A DNA stretch of 64,000 bases from the NCBI GenBank assembly GCA_015698045.1, contig BLAL01000286.1, positions 372,001 through 436,000 on the forward strand, given 5' to 3'. The notes below the pieces were generated by a model. The model was not told where the DNA came from, searched no databases, and saw nothing but the letters and a program-made list of their open reading frames with translations. The stretch's first letter is position 1. Every line of letters starts with the position of its first letter. Below are positions 35,620-48,039 of the stretch, piece after piece. This stretch comes from Rhizophagus clarus (lineage: Eukaryota > Glomeromycota > Glomeromycetes > Glomerales > Glomeraceae). Position numbers and translations under genes: made by a program.

Positions 35620-37925
35620 GAAAAATAAGTTTAAAAAAGCTTAATTTAATTGTATTATCGCATAACCAATATTAATTTTAAGTTTAAATAATTATATATA
35701 TATATATTACAGTACAGTACATACATTAATAACCTTTTTTCATAATTTATTAACCAAATAAAAGAAAATTGATTCAATGTCAAATAATGTGAATTAGGAT
35801 TAAAGTTATATAGGATCTAGAAGCTAAAATTCGACTGTAACAATATACAATTTATTAATAAGGGCAACTTGAGAATTTATCTTTCAAATAATTAATATAA
35901 ATATAATTTACTATTTGGTTTGTTAAATTTTCTGTGATTCATTTAGCCTTTGACTCCAAACAAATATGTTCTTTCTTAATGGTTTCATGAAGTTTTCACA
36001 TTCTTCATGTAGATTCTACTCGGGATCTTGGTCTTTATATTCCGGTGTTTCACGTAATAGCACTTCTATGCATAGTATATATTTTTAGCTTTGATTTCCA
36101 CTGGTCTAAAGTGAAATCCGCATCTAAGAACAGAGAAAAAAGAGAAGAAACATTAGTTAAGCGTTCTCTAAACTCTGCTTTCTAATTCTGTATATAACAG
36201 CAGCGAAACCGTATTTTATGGTCTGTATTGTATTTAATTGCGTTTTTTATCGGATTGATGGATATAAACTTTTAGTACAAACAGTACATCAAACATAGCA
36301 GCAGATTTCTGGAATATTTTACAATCGATGATTTTATTTATATTATTTTTTCCATGCATATTTACTTATTATTACAATTTATTATTATGCTCTTAACTAA
36401 AACTAATTTTCCTATGTAAAATCTTTAAATGATAATTAGTTCCCTATTTATTTCCTTCTTTGACTGACTCTATATGATAAATCTTCAGTACATTTTAAAT
36501 CTTATTTATTTTTCTAATTATGTTTAAAATTCTTCTTTGTCAATTCATTCCGATTCATTAGTACTAGTATTTCTTTATTTATGATATCAACACTCCTATT
36601 ATAATGTATCCCTAACTTCTTGTTAAAGTTGAATTTGTATTTTGACTTATTTATCTCTTGATATTTCTATTAGATTTCATTTATTAAGAAAACAATAATT
36701 ATTAGGGACTGCTAAAATAATATTGTCAAAAATTATTGCATGATCTGTTACATAAAAAAATGTATATAATCAGTCTATACAAGCCAGATTGTTCAATAAA
36801 TTCCTTAACAATAAACTGAATCTATTCACCCATTACACAATATCAGACTCAGTTCGGCTAAATTATCAACCAGATCGTCTGATCCAATTAATAATACCTG
36901 ACCCAGCCCGAGACTTCATTTAAATAGAAAGCCTTAATAATAATCTGAAGGTGTTAGTTTGAAGAAAATTTATACGTTCAAGTAAGAATTTATTACAAGA
37001 TCCTTTTGTTTTTAAATCTTCTTATTTCACTATTGTTTGAATATCTGAGGTATTAAATATCACGACCTTTAGTATACATGCAATAATACCTAGCGAATAT
37101 AAAAAGTTAAGAGCGTAAATTTCCTTAATTTGTGATGTCTTCTGGTAAATATCACATTGCTTAGAAGAAATATTTGGATAAGAATTTTACATTCTGGTAA
37201 AATTCGGTAAATTACTTATCAAAAATAGAATTAAAAAAAAGAAACCGGATATCGGAGCATTACCGATTTTCGATATTGTAAAACACGCAGCTTTGCCACA
37301 TGTAGATGACACAAATTTCCTTTTTTTTAATATCTCTAAAAATAATTGCATTTGATTTAGAAAACGAGCTAAACTCTTCTGTTCTGTCAATATAATTTAA
37401 ATTACAGTTTACTATTACATTTCTAGTTATTATGACGTTTATTGTTTTATTGCGTGATACAATAAATTTGAAATGGCGTTTGTTTTCCGAACCAATCAAA
37501 TAAAATTTCAGCTTAATGTTTGTGCGTATCTGGCAATGAATGTAATATAATTAAGGTTCTCCTTAAAAAAAAAAAAAAAAAAAAGAAAGAAAAAAGAGGG
37601 ATTTAATTATGGACTATCAAAGATTATCTATCTTTAAATTACCTTTTGTAAACATAGAAACGAAATACAATATTACATAATGTTCAATTCTGATTAAATT
37701 CTTTGTTTAATCTAAATCATGAATGTCCATTCATGAATTACATCGCAAAAAAACTCCGAGTTTCAGCAATGAACTTCCTAAATCAATTATATAAATGATC
37801 AACAAAAACAGGTTTTGTTAACGGAAACTTCCTGTTTATCATTGCGCAAAAATTAAAATAAAAAAATTCCCACAATAGAAATCTTTCTTTATGTATATAC
37901 TTGTCGCTCATATTAAATGTGGAGA
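35620..37925. other. AT-rich spacer without a supported gene
   Basis: No protein domain or RNA gene recognised. One further minus-strand acceptor module occurs: TTAACTAATG, then pyrimidines and GTTCTTAG|ATGCGG with the AG at 36124-36125. A short TA run lies near 35695-35707. Two overlapping minus-strand ORFs near 37187-37499 have no recognisable features. Confidence 0.4.
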
Positions 37926-37929
37926 ATCT

Positions 37930-38505
37930 CATGTCCCATCATGTTTCAACCCCAATCTCATTTATCCCATTCCATCCAATCCCAGATACCAATCCCCATA
38001 TCCCGTATTATTTTTTAAGAAAAAAATACATAAATTTTGTTATTACACAATTTATTTTGAAATTCCAAACTCAAAACAAATCTATTTAATTCACTAATTC
38101 ATTAATTTTTTTTTTTTTAATAAAGTCAAGTCAAATTACGCTAATTTTCGAGCTTAGCTAGTATTTAATTTTAGACTAAACATTTTAAGCTAAATATTAT
38201 ATTAATTTTATATTTAACATTTAACAAAAAAAAAGACAGTCGAATCATGTTAATTTTTGACTTAGCATTTAATAAAAAATTTAATGGATAGCTAATAACA
38301 TAATGAATGCGCAACTATTTAATAAAATAATATTTATAAATCAAAGATTAATTAATTCAAGAAAAGGTGAAATCAATTCAAAGGAGATAATTGAAAATTA
38401 TAAATATTTTATAGTTCAAAAAAAAATGGAACTTTGGATTACCATTTACGTGATGGGATTGGGATGGGGATGTGATTTTGGGATATGTGAGGGGAGAGGA
38501 TGTGC
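37930..38505. repeat. Inverted pair of degenerate ATCCCA word arrays
   Basis: The left block (37930-38008) is made of ATCCCA/TCCATCCAATCCC-like words; the right block (38450-38505) has the complement (GGGATTGGGATGGGGATG). Together they form loose inverted ends around about 450 bp of AT-rich sequence that includes two related GTC.AAT..G.TAATTTT words near 38128 and 38237. This may be an old non-autonomous element with word-array termini. Confidence 0.5.
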
Positions 38506-38711
38506 ATAATTACGATCTTACTATTTCTGGTTTCATCAGGATTAATCAATGAGATTGGAAATTATACATAAATATGAACGTATAAAATCAACTCGTGATT
38601 GTTACCGTTTTTTAATTTCTTATAAAAATCCATCATTTTTGCCCAGCTACTCGAACAGAAAATTTCTCAAATATTCATTTATCCTTATATTCTATTCGTT
38701 TACTTTACGAA

Positions 38712-41700
38712 ATGGAAAAATCATCCTATAAAATCACTCAATTTGTAAAAAGACCAGCTCTTGGTCACGAAGGGATAAGGTTAAGAATTAGATCGAATTT
38801 TTTCGAAGTAACCTCGTTGCCGCATTTGAACATTAGTCAATACGATGTAACGATTATTCCTGAGGTTCCTAAGAACTTGAATAGGAGAATATTTAAACGT
38901 TTTGTGGAGCAAAATCGAATAAGATTCTTTGGAGGTGCAAATCCGGTGTATGATGGTACGTATTCGATAGCAAAAAAAAAAAAAAATTATTTATCCAATT
39001 CTATCAAGTGTTTAAATATATGCATTAACTAATGGTAAATGATTTGTAGGAAGGAGAAGAATGTTTTCGAATAAAGTGTTACCGTTTGGTCAAACCGCGA
39101 CCTTTGATGTAAATATTTATCTTTTACTTTTTCGGTTTTTGAAATCAAAAAAAAATGTTTATTAATTTATATTTAACAAAATTAGACGATACTAGAAGAA
39201 GAAACTAACAGAACACCACGAAAATTCAAAATTGTAATAAAAAAAGTTGGGCGAGATATTAATATGGAGGAATTAGTGCAATTTCTTAATGCAAGAAGTC
39301 GTATGACCAACAATTGCCAAATGGGTAAGTTTTTGTTATTTCTTTTCTTTTCTTTTTAGTAAAAATGAATCTCATAATAGATTATAATCATATTTATGTA
39401 ATAAGCAATAACGGCTATAGACCTAATAATTGGTTATAAGATATCTACATCACATATTACTGTAAGTAGATCCTTTTATACACCACAAGGAGCCTTGCCT
39501 ATCACGGGAGGAGTAGAATTATGGCAAGGATATTACCAATCGGCGCGTCCTACAAAAGGAAAAATGATGATTAATATTGATTTAAGTGCGACCGTTTTTT
39601 ACGAACCCGGCCCACTCATTCAAACTATTATGAAAATATTGGGTTGTAGAAATCCCGATGAACTATATAAAGGTCTTTCTGATAAGGACCGTCATAAAGT
39701 AGATAGAGTAATTAGAAATCTTAAAATAAGGACTAATCATTTATACGAATCGAAAAGAACTCATAAGATTGAAAAATTGACACCAACTGCAGCATCCAAT
39801 ACCACATTTCAGATAGATGATAGCATCATTAGCGTACAACATTATTTTCAATCTAGGTACAATCGTAAATTGATTTATCCACTACTCCCTTGCGTAATTA
39901 TAAAAAAGAATATATATCTCCCCATTGAAGTATGCGATGTTGAACCGGTAAATTATGCGATTTATTTAATTCTATCATATGATTATAAGAATATTTTTTC
40001 TAAAAAGAATCAAATAAAATATTTTGTATAACAGGGACAACGATTTTTGCGAAAATTGAACAAGAAACAAACAAATGAAATGATAGGTTATGCTCGAAAA
40101 GTTCCGTTTGTTCGTTGTGATAAGATCCGGAATAGCATTAATACATTAAACTATAAATCTGATGAATACCTTCAAGAGTTTGGGATGAGTGTGTCAAACG
40201 ATATGACAGTGGTAAGTTTGAAATATGATTATTATATCATAGGAATTTTTGATCTTCGATAACTCGAACTTATTCTTACAGGTAGAAGCTAGAGTTCTTC
40301 CCGCACCAACAGTCTTTTATCACCCGTCATCAAGAGAAAATAGTATCCAGCCGAAGAATGGATCATGGAATTTACAAGGCAAAAAAGTAGCAACTGGGGC
40401 TACCCTCGGTTCATGGGCTGTTGTGGCTTTTTTAGCCCATAGCTATTTACCTGATGAAGTTATTACTTCATTTATAAGAGAACTAATAAATACATGTCAA
40501 GAAACGGGAATGGCAAGTTGAATCATTTATTAAAAAATGAGTTTATAATAAAAGTTTCTAATTATTATTACTATTATAATCACAGAATATTCCGAATAGA
40601 AACCCTCCAATCTTACGCGCAAATCCTCAAGGAAATATTGAGGATTCATTAAAACAAGCTTGGCTGAAGGCTGGTAATACAGCCAAAGCACAACCACAAC
40701 TCATTCTTTGTATTCTTCCAAACACAGGTATACAGTTGTATGCAGAGATTAAACGTGTTAGCGACACAGTTATCGGTGTTTCAACACAATGTGTTCAAAG
40801 CCAAAAAATAAGACAAGTCAAAAAGCAGTATTGCGCCAACCTTTGTCTAAAAATTAATGTTAAACTTGGTGGCATGAATTCATTCATTGAAGCCGCTCAG
40901 ATTCCATTTATAACAGACGTACCCACTATTTTGATAGGTGCAGATGTTTCTCACCCACCACCTGGACCTGGTAAATTTATTTATTTATTTATTTTTCTTT
41001 TTCTTAAACGAATTATTTTTAATGTATTTTGTTTCTTGCTTCTCTTTTCAGATGGCAACAACCGTCCATCTTTCGCCGCACTATGTGGTTCTATGGATGC
41101 TAAAGCATCACGTTATGCGGCATCAATTAGAGTTCAAACTGGTCGTGTCGAAATAATCGCCGATTTGGCGAATATGGTGAAAGAATTGCTAAAGACGTTT
41201 TATCAGACTTGTGGACAAAAGCCTCAAAGAATTTTATTTTACCGAGATGGGGTTTCAGATGGCCAGTTTGAAAATGTATATAATAATGAAATAACCGCGA
41301 TTAAAAGTATTTATTATATACCATTCATGCTTTTCGTTAATTTAATTGATTTAATATTTATTCTGACCAATTTTAATTACTATAGACGCATGTTATTCCC
41401 TTGGGGAACATTATAAACCTTCGATCACATTCGTTGTGGTACGGAAGAGGCATCACACACGTTTTTTTCCAATGGATAAACTTGATGCCGACAAAACGGG
41501 AAATTGTCTTCCTGGAACAGTTGTCGAAACGGGTGTTACGCACCCATTTGAGTTCGATTTTTGTAAGTAATTAAATTTACATTAATATATAAAATTCATA
41601 GTATATCTAAACGACTTTAAATCCTTGTCAGATCTACAAAGTCATGCTGGGATATTGGGGACGTCCCGTCCGGCTCATTATCATGTTTTATTCGACGAAA

Positions 41701-42156
41701 ATGGCTTTAATGCAGATTCGTAAGTTAATTTTAATTTAGTTTAATGAATTTAATATACATACTAATTTATGTATTTAATAAATAATATAGGCTACAAACG
41801 TTAACATACAATCTCTGTTATATATATGCGCGTTGTACCCGTTCAGTATCTATGGTAAGAATTTAATTTTGCATTTGTTATTATTGTATGCCGTATAATA
41901 ATTGTCATATATAATACTAGGTACCTCCAGTTTATTACGCTCATTTAATCTCTGCTAGGGCAAAACTTCACGTGCATGGCGATCTTTATAGTGATACGGA
42001 ATCATCCGTAGATTCCACTGGTGGTACGGCCACATTTGGAGTAGTAAAGCAGGAGCTGCAAAGGGTGAGTTATAAGATATCTCAAATTTGCATGATTCTT
42101 AATTATCTTCATATTCTAAAATAAACTACTTTTTTTAGGTTATGTACTATGCATAA
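38712..42156 (+). CDS. Argonaute (AGO-clade) small-RNA effector
   Basis: Thirteen exons (38712-38955, 39050-39108, 39186-39324, 39406-39947, 40035-40211, 40282-40512, 40586-40970, 41052-41306, 41386-41562, 41632-41719, 41791-41854, 41921-42064, 42139-42156) join in frame to 840 aa. Order: N domain ([12 protein letters not shown]), linker ([16 protein letters not shown]), PAZ (about 235-345), MID with the 5'-phosphate pocket (LYAEIKRV, Y516 and K520; [18 protein letters not shown]) and PIWI. The slicer tetrad is complete: D584 (IGADVSHP), E626 (RVEIIADL), D658 ([10 protein letters not shown]) and H795 ([11 protein letters not shown]), so target cleavage is predicted. The C-terminus is the typical MYYA. 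It should load small RNAs and silence transcripts or repeats. The intron after exon 6 uses a GC donor (ATG|GCAAGT); all others are GT-AG. Glomeromycotina carry many AGO copies; this one looks functional. Confidence 0.95.
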
Positions 42157-43500
42157 AAATTTCACTTGTGAAACAAAGTTGTCAATATATAAATTAATTT
42201 TAGTAGTAAAGTTACACTTGGTTTAAAAAAATATTTAAAATTTTTTTATTATAGATTAAACGATACTTTATAATATTATTATGATTTTTTTTTATTTGTA
42301 AAGTAATTTAAAAAAAACAATAAATATTATTTTTATTTAATATAGAAAGATACAATTACTGTAATATGTATGTGTTAATTCATTGTAATGTGTCGAATGA
42401 GATAATTCCAGCGATTTTCTACTAATTGGCAATGTGGTAATTAGAATTCCAGTGATTTTCTATTAATTAGCAGCGTATACGCCTTGGATTTCCGGAGTTT
42501 TCTACTAATTAGCGACGTAGCGCATTAAATCATTGCGAATAATGATAAAATCATTTTTTATTACTAGCTATTTGTAAAAAGAATGGACCATCCAATTCAT
42601 TTTGATCCGAAGTTTCATACGCAATCATATGCAATCATCACGCGTATGGTCAGCAGTAATCCCGGCCAAGTTTATAATTTAGGCCGGAATTAAATAACAT
42701 TTTCTATTATGGCAAATTTTATCCGATATCATAATTTTGGTCGGAATTATAAACGTGGCAGGAATTACTATAAAAACAAGTTTAATATAAGTATGGCGAA
42801 AAATTCAAATTAGGTATGATACCAAATTTTGTCACACCATCAAGGTGATTTTATAACCTTATTATTTGTGTCACAAGTGCACAGGTTATAACCTTTGATG
42901 ATCACCTTTGGATACTCATACCATATTATAATATACCAGAACTGGGACTTTATCTTATTACCACCAAATTTAAATTTTTGATACACAAGACTTGTGTGGC
43001 GTGATCAGTTTATTACCGCAAAACTATTTATTTCCAGCTAATTTTTATTTACAATAAACGTGTTTTATATATATATATATTTTATAAATTTTGTAATATT
43101 ACTCAAACCTTGTTTCATTTAATTAAAGTTATTTAGCAAGTTTTTATTATTAATATTATTTAAATATGTACGAAATATAAACGAAATTACTGAGTTGTAT
43201 TTGTTTTTTTATTATTTTTGAAGTGTAATTCATGACTTTGGCTAAGTGTAATAGATCTGTGTAGCTTAAGCAAAGTTGTTTAAGACAACTTTAATATTTA
43301 TGAGTATGAATATTTTTACAGTGTAATTTTTGTATTTTGGTTAAGCCTTTTAAGTTTAAGTTATTCAGTAGGTGTGGTATTAGTTTTTTATCAAGCTAGC
43401 TCTAATATTTATGGAGTAATTAGCACTTTTTAGTATTTAACTATTTACATCTTGATTTAAATCAAATAAACATTATTGTTTTTCTTAAATTGTAAAAAAG
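42157..43500. other. 3' flank of Argonaute rich in degenerate repeats
   Basis: No gene supported. Holds a three-unit degenerate tandem repeat (42408-42520; core GATTTTCTACTAATTRGC), a GGCC motif cluster (CCCGGCCAAGTTTATAATTT ... GGCCGGAATTA, 42660-42770) and a two-level hairpin (42813-42922). A TA run occurs near 43067-43081. Confidence 0.5.
42813..42922. repeat. Two-level hairpin
   Basis: Outer arms GGTATGATACCAAA and TTTGGATACTCATACC; inner arms AAGGTGATTTTATAACCT and AGGTTATAACCTTTGATGAT (imperfect). The total of about 110 bp resembles a very small foldback element or structured RNA segment. Confidence 0.6.
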
Positions 43501-43879
43501 TTAAATGTATTTATTGTAGGGCAAATTTATATCTAGCCTCCCTGTATAATGCTTAAATCTAACCTCCAGGATGCGACATATTTAAATCTTAGGGTTTTAC
43601 TAGTAATTTCACTAGTAATAATTTTCGCTATACGTAAATTTTATTGGTTAATTTCTCGATATTATATCACATTTTTATTTATTTTAGTGACTTCGAACTA
43701 TTTTTATTTTGCCCTTTTTATTTTTCTACCTAAGGATAAGATCAAAGGGTAATCACATCCCAAAGATAAAGAATACAGAGATCAATAAAAAACGCGAAAA
43801 TGAAGGATAAGATCGGAAATATTAGTAGTGTTCCCAAATCAAAAAAAAACTAAAAAAAGAAACAAAACAACAATGCAAA

Positions 43880-44310
43880 TACTTACCCCAAAGTCGAAAT
43901 CTGGAGTTCAAGTCCGTTCCTAAAGAAAAAGAACGAATAAGGAACGTTAGTAGTATTCTTAAATCAAAAACTAAACACAAAAAACAAAATAAATACTCAC
44001 CCAAAGCCAAAATCTGAAGCCCAGCAGTCCGTTTCTAAAGAAAAAGAAAGTAAAAGGAACTTATTAGCGTTTCCAAATCAAAAAGAAAACAAAAAAAAAA
44101 CAATAAAAATACCCACATCAAATTGAAATCTTGAGTCCAGTGATATCCAAGTTTATTCTTAAAGAAAAGGAAAGGAAAAGAAACGTTAAAAGAAACAAAA
44201 AAACAAATGCAAATACTCACAAAGCCGAAATCTGAGGTCAAAGTCCGTTCCTAAAGGAAAAGGAACGTTAATAGCGTTCCCAAACCAAATGCAAATCCTA
44301 GAAAATAAAA
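43880..44310 (-). other. Tandem micro-exon-like array, four to five units
   Basis: Read on the minus strand, units of roughly 93-123 bp each contain a TACTAACGTTCC or TATTAACGTTCC box, a T/C tract ending CTTTAG, a core of about 30-34 nt such as GAACGGACTTTGACCTCAGA continuing TTTCGGCTTTG, then GTGAGT or GTAAGT. Cores lie at 44250-44221, about 44157-44117 (most diverged), 44034-44001 and 43919-43887. Conservation covers branch box, acceptor, core and donor; the interior of the intron-like part varies more. Core length is not a constant multiple of three and no protein is apparent. A further acceptor (TATTTTCTAG) lies upstream near 44299. Confidence 0.6.
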
Positions 44311-44868
44311 CATTAGGGAATGTGATGTACATTAAATCTCGCTTTGTTGCATAAAAAAATATGTCACATGTTTATAGCCGATCAGATCATATTTAATATA
44401 TCATGTGAGATTTAATATTAGATATACATTTATTCTTTATAATATTTTAATATTTCAAAAGGGAAAATATTGATTTTTTTTCTCAACTTTTTTTCTAATA
44501 AATGTGTAAAATAAATATTAAGCTAATTAAAAATTAGATGCCACAAAATCATGTAAAGGTAAAACATTTTCCACTGGGAATATATGTTAAAAGTAAGTGT
44601 AATGGTTACATGCCCCGGTGGGAACATGCATTAAAGGGTGGCCGCACGTCCCCAGTGTAAACAAAAGATGATTGCATATTTTCAATGTCTTGTTTTTTAT
44701 TTATTTATTTATATACACTATATACAATAAAAACATATCACTATTTATAATTTTATGATATCAACTTTATTGGTAAAAAAATTTAATTTATACATATATT
44801 TATATATTTTTTCTTATAAAAATTATATGACAAATGATTTAAAAAAAATTGGATTTTAAATTAATAAA

Positions 44869-45866
44869 TTAATTTGAATCCACATCTCCATCATTATCAG
44901 TTAAATCTAAATCTCTTAACAGAATTTCCCATGTTGAATTTGTGATTGACTCCCAATATGTAGGAGGTATATTACAATTTTTCCATGCATTTTTTTTAAG
45001 ATTTTTGCAAATAAAATGAAATATTTTGCTTTTTAATAAATCTACTAGGTTTTTTTGTTTATTTAATAACTTTTTTTAATTCTTTTTTCGTTAATAATCA
45101 TTGTTAAATTCATTTTTATACAATAAATGGAGAAGTCTTAATTCAATAAAACATTTATAAATATTCTCACAGGCTTTTCCTGCCATTCCACACATAATAT
45201 TTCTTTTCTTACTAATGTGCCTTTCTTTAGAACAATTGAAAATTCATCAAAATTTTCATGCTCACTATTTTCATTAGTTTGTTATGACTATAAAATTCAA
45301 TTATTTTTCTTTTCATAGTAATTTGACTGGCTGATTTACCGGATGTTCTCTTTTTTTGTACTTTACGGTCACCTTCATCATTATTATCATTATTGCTTTC
45401 ATTATTGTTATCACCACTGTTGTTATTTAGTTTAATGCTCCAATTTGTAAAATTAATTCATTAACCATATCTTTTAATGAAACATTTTCACTTTTAATAA
45501 ATCTAATTCATTAACCATATCTTTTAATGAAACATTTTCACTTTGTAATAAATCTAATTCATTAATAGTCGCATTTTTTAATGAAGCATTTTTTTCACTT
45601 TCTAATTCATTAATCCTATCTTTTAATAAGGTATTTTCGTTTTTTAAAACATCCAATTCACTATTGTAACTTAAACCAATATTTAATAAAATATTTGTAA
45701 GATTATCATCTTTTTCTTGTACCCATGAATTATTGGATTTTACAAATATTTTATTATCAAAAACAACTTTTTGGTTTGTGACAAGAATGTAACCTGACTT
45801 ATTAGATGAACTATTATCGCTATGCAATACACTTAGCACTTGTTTAATGTTTTTGCTTAAATCCAT
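44869..45866 (-). pseudogene. Decayed gene for a coiled-coil protein
   Basis: The intact 5' part (45866-45474, 130 codons) starts MDLSKNIKQVLSVLHSDN and contains heptad-like repeats (NTLLKDRINELESEKNASLK, then LLQSENVSLKDMVNELDLL), predicting a coiled coil. It ends early because of an exact 50-bp tandem duplication (45456-45555 region), which is not a multiple of three. Downstream the minus strand still reads NDEGDRKVQKKRTSGKSASQ, then GTLVRKEILC, ACENIYKCFIELRLLHLLYK and PPTYWESITNSTWEILLRDL, ending at a stop at 44871-44869. The full gene would therefore have been about 300 codons; frame changes and stops show decay. Function unknown. Confidence 0.55.
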
Positions 45867-46078
45867 ATTTATTGTTTAAGAATATTTCTTTTAGAAAAAA
45901 CTGATAAATATTTTTTTTTGAAAAGAAAAAAAAAAACTAAAAGAAAACTGAAACGATATGGAAATTTAAAACGTACATTTATATTGTTTTGTTGCTATAT
46001 TAAATTAAAATTCCTGTATAATTTTATGCAGATTTGTCGTAATTATTGCCGTTTTCGAGAAAATCCGATTTTGCGAGG

Positions 46079-47560
46079 TTATCATGTGATTTTTGTATTG
46101 CAAAAGTGAATCACTTTTTTACACGAATTTTTAATATTTTTATACAGGATATTTTTTGTGAATCGTATAATTCAATATATAATACTATTTTACTGAAAGT
46201 TTCAATACATACTTTCTATTTGAAAATTGCATTTCCCTGCATTTTTTTGCATTTTTATCACATTTTTTGATTTTTTAAAAGTGAATAACTTTTCTAAACG
46301 AATTATTTTAATTTTGTATCAGATTTTTTTTTGTGAATCAAAAAGTTTCAGCACCTACTTTATATTAAAAAATTGATTTTTTTCGCATTTTTCTGCATTT
46401 TTACTATGTTTTTGGGGTTTTTTAAAAATGAATCACTTTTCTTGACGAATTTTTAATATTTTTGTATCAGATTTTTTTTGTGAACCATAAAGTCCGATTA
46501 TAATATACTAATTGACAGAAAATTTCAATAAATACTTTATATTAAAAAAATATTTTTTCTGCATTTTTCTGCATTTTCCTGTTTTTAAAAGTGAATCACT
46601 TTTCTAGATGAAATTTTAATAATTTTGTACCTGATTTTTTTTTATGAATCATAAAATCCAATTCATAAATAACATCATACTACTGAAAGTTTCAGCAAAT
46701 ACTTTATATTGATAATTGATTTTTAAAGTGAATCACTTTTCTAGGCGAATTTTTAATATTTTTGTATCAGATTTTTTTTGTGAATCATAAATTTCAATAT
46801 ATAATATTATTCTACTGAAAGGTTTAGCATACATTTTATAACAAAAAGGATTTTTTTCTGCATTTTTTTTTGTCTTTTAAAAGAAATATATAGTATATTG
46901 AAGTATAACTGTGAAACACTTTCTCTGCATATGTATATAATATTTTTTATGCCAGAATTTTTTATAAATCCTGTAAATCAATGTCAGAATATTCTATGAA
47001 GAATTTTTTAGGCATATTTTATTTAGTTTATAAGATAGTTTATGGTTGTATTTTATTATTTTGACTATCTAATAAATAAAAACTGATTATTTTATATGAA
47101 TAATTGTTGAAACTCTTTGTAAAAATATTCTATATTATTAAATTTCATGATTCATAAAAATATCTAGTATAAAAATATTATAAATGCATGCGGAAAATTG
47201 AATCATAATTATATATCAAGATATTATATTTATCTTACTAATATAAAAAAAATGCAGAAAATTCTTTTTTATTGTTAAATCTTTCAGTAGAATAACATTA
47301 TACTTCGAACTTTATGATTCACAAAAAAAATCAGATATAAAATTATTAAAAATTCATCTAGAAATGTGATTCACTTTTAAAAAATCAAAAAATGCAAAAA
47401 ACGCAGTGAAATGCAATTTTTCAATATAAAATATGTATTGAAACTTTCAGTAGAATAGCATTATGTATTGAATTTTATGATTCACAAAAAAAATCGGTGT
47501 TAAACTATTAAAATTCGTGTAAAAAAATGATTCACTTTTTCTTATTACACAAACATTTGA
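46079..47560. mobile_element. Foldback element with multiple subterminal repeats
   Basis: The left half (46079-46900) has about five tandem units of 160-190 bp: GTGAATCACTTTTCTAGACG, GAATTTTTAATATTTTTGTA, TCAGATTTTTTTTGTGAATC, a CTACTGAAAGTTTCAG block and TCTGCATTTTTCTGCATTTT. The right half (47240-47560) carries two inverted units (CTTTCAGTAGAATA, GATTCACAAAAAAAATC, GTGATTCACTTT). The outer ends pair loosely (TTATCATGTG... left, ...ATTTGATAA right). There is no transposase; the centre (46900-47240) is AT-rich. Its right edge abuts the next element at 47583. Probably a non-autonomous class II element. Confidence 0.7.
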
Positions 47561-48039
47561 TAATAAAAAAAAAGGTTATCTAGGTGGTTTTTTGCCACCT
47601 CATCACGTGATCTAAACATAAAATTCGATTGGCTAATTTTAATAATTAATTTTCAACTTCCATACAAAAAAAAAATTTTCGCAAAAATAATTTTTTAATT
47701 TTTAATTTTCTTAAAATGAACACACTATAAATACAACATTAAACCAAATTTAAAAGTCATATTTATAACTGACATGATTTTAAAAAAAAACTTTAGTGAA
47801 ATTTTTATCTTAAAAGTATATATTATATCCAATATTTTTTAGTTAAATATTCGTTGTTCTTATAGATGCAAACAATTATTTATTTTAACGAGACTAGTAG
47901 TAAATAACACAAATAGGTAATCAAAAAAATAAATTTATATAATGATAAAAGTAAAGAACAAAAAATAGAAAGCATGTGGAGTTATGATTTTGTTTCTGAT
48001 ATTGGTTAAGTGGAATCAAAGGTTACATTACTAATAGTA

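Noticed and set aside
40938-41156. Alternative-frame ORF within Argonaute
   Set aside because: Runs across an intron and into the wrong frame of exon 8.
43549-43752. Hydrophobic plus-strand ORF near the 44-kb array
   Set aside because: Phe/Leu/Ile-rich frame expected by chance in AT-rich DNA; no supporting features.
46079-46900. Regular repeats considered as a CRISPR-like array
   Set aside because: Units are long, imperfect, have inverted counterparts and no spacer structure, in a eukaryotic context; a foldback element explains them.
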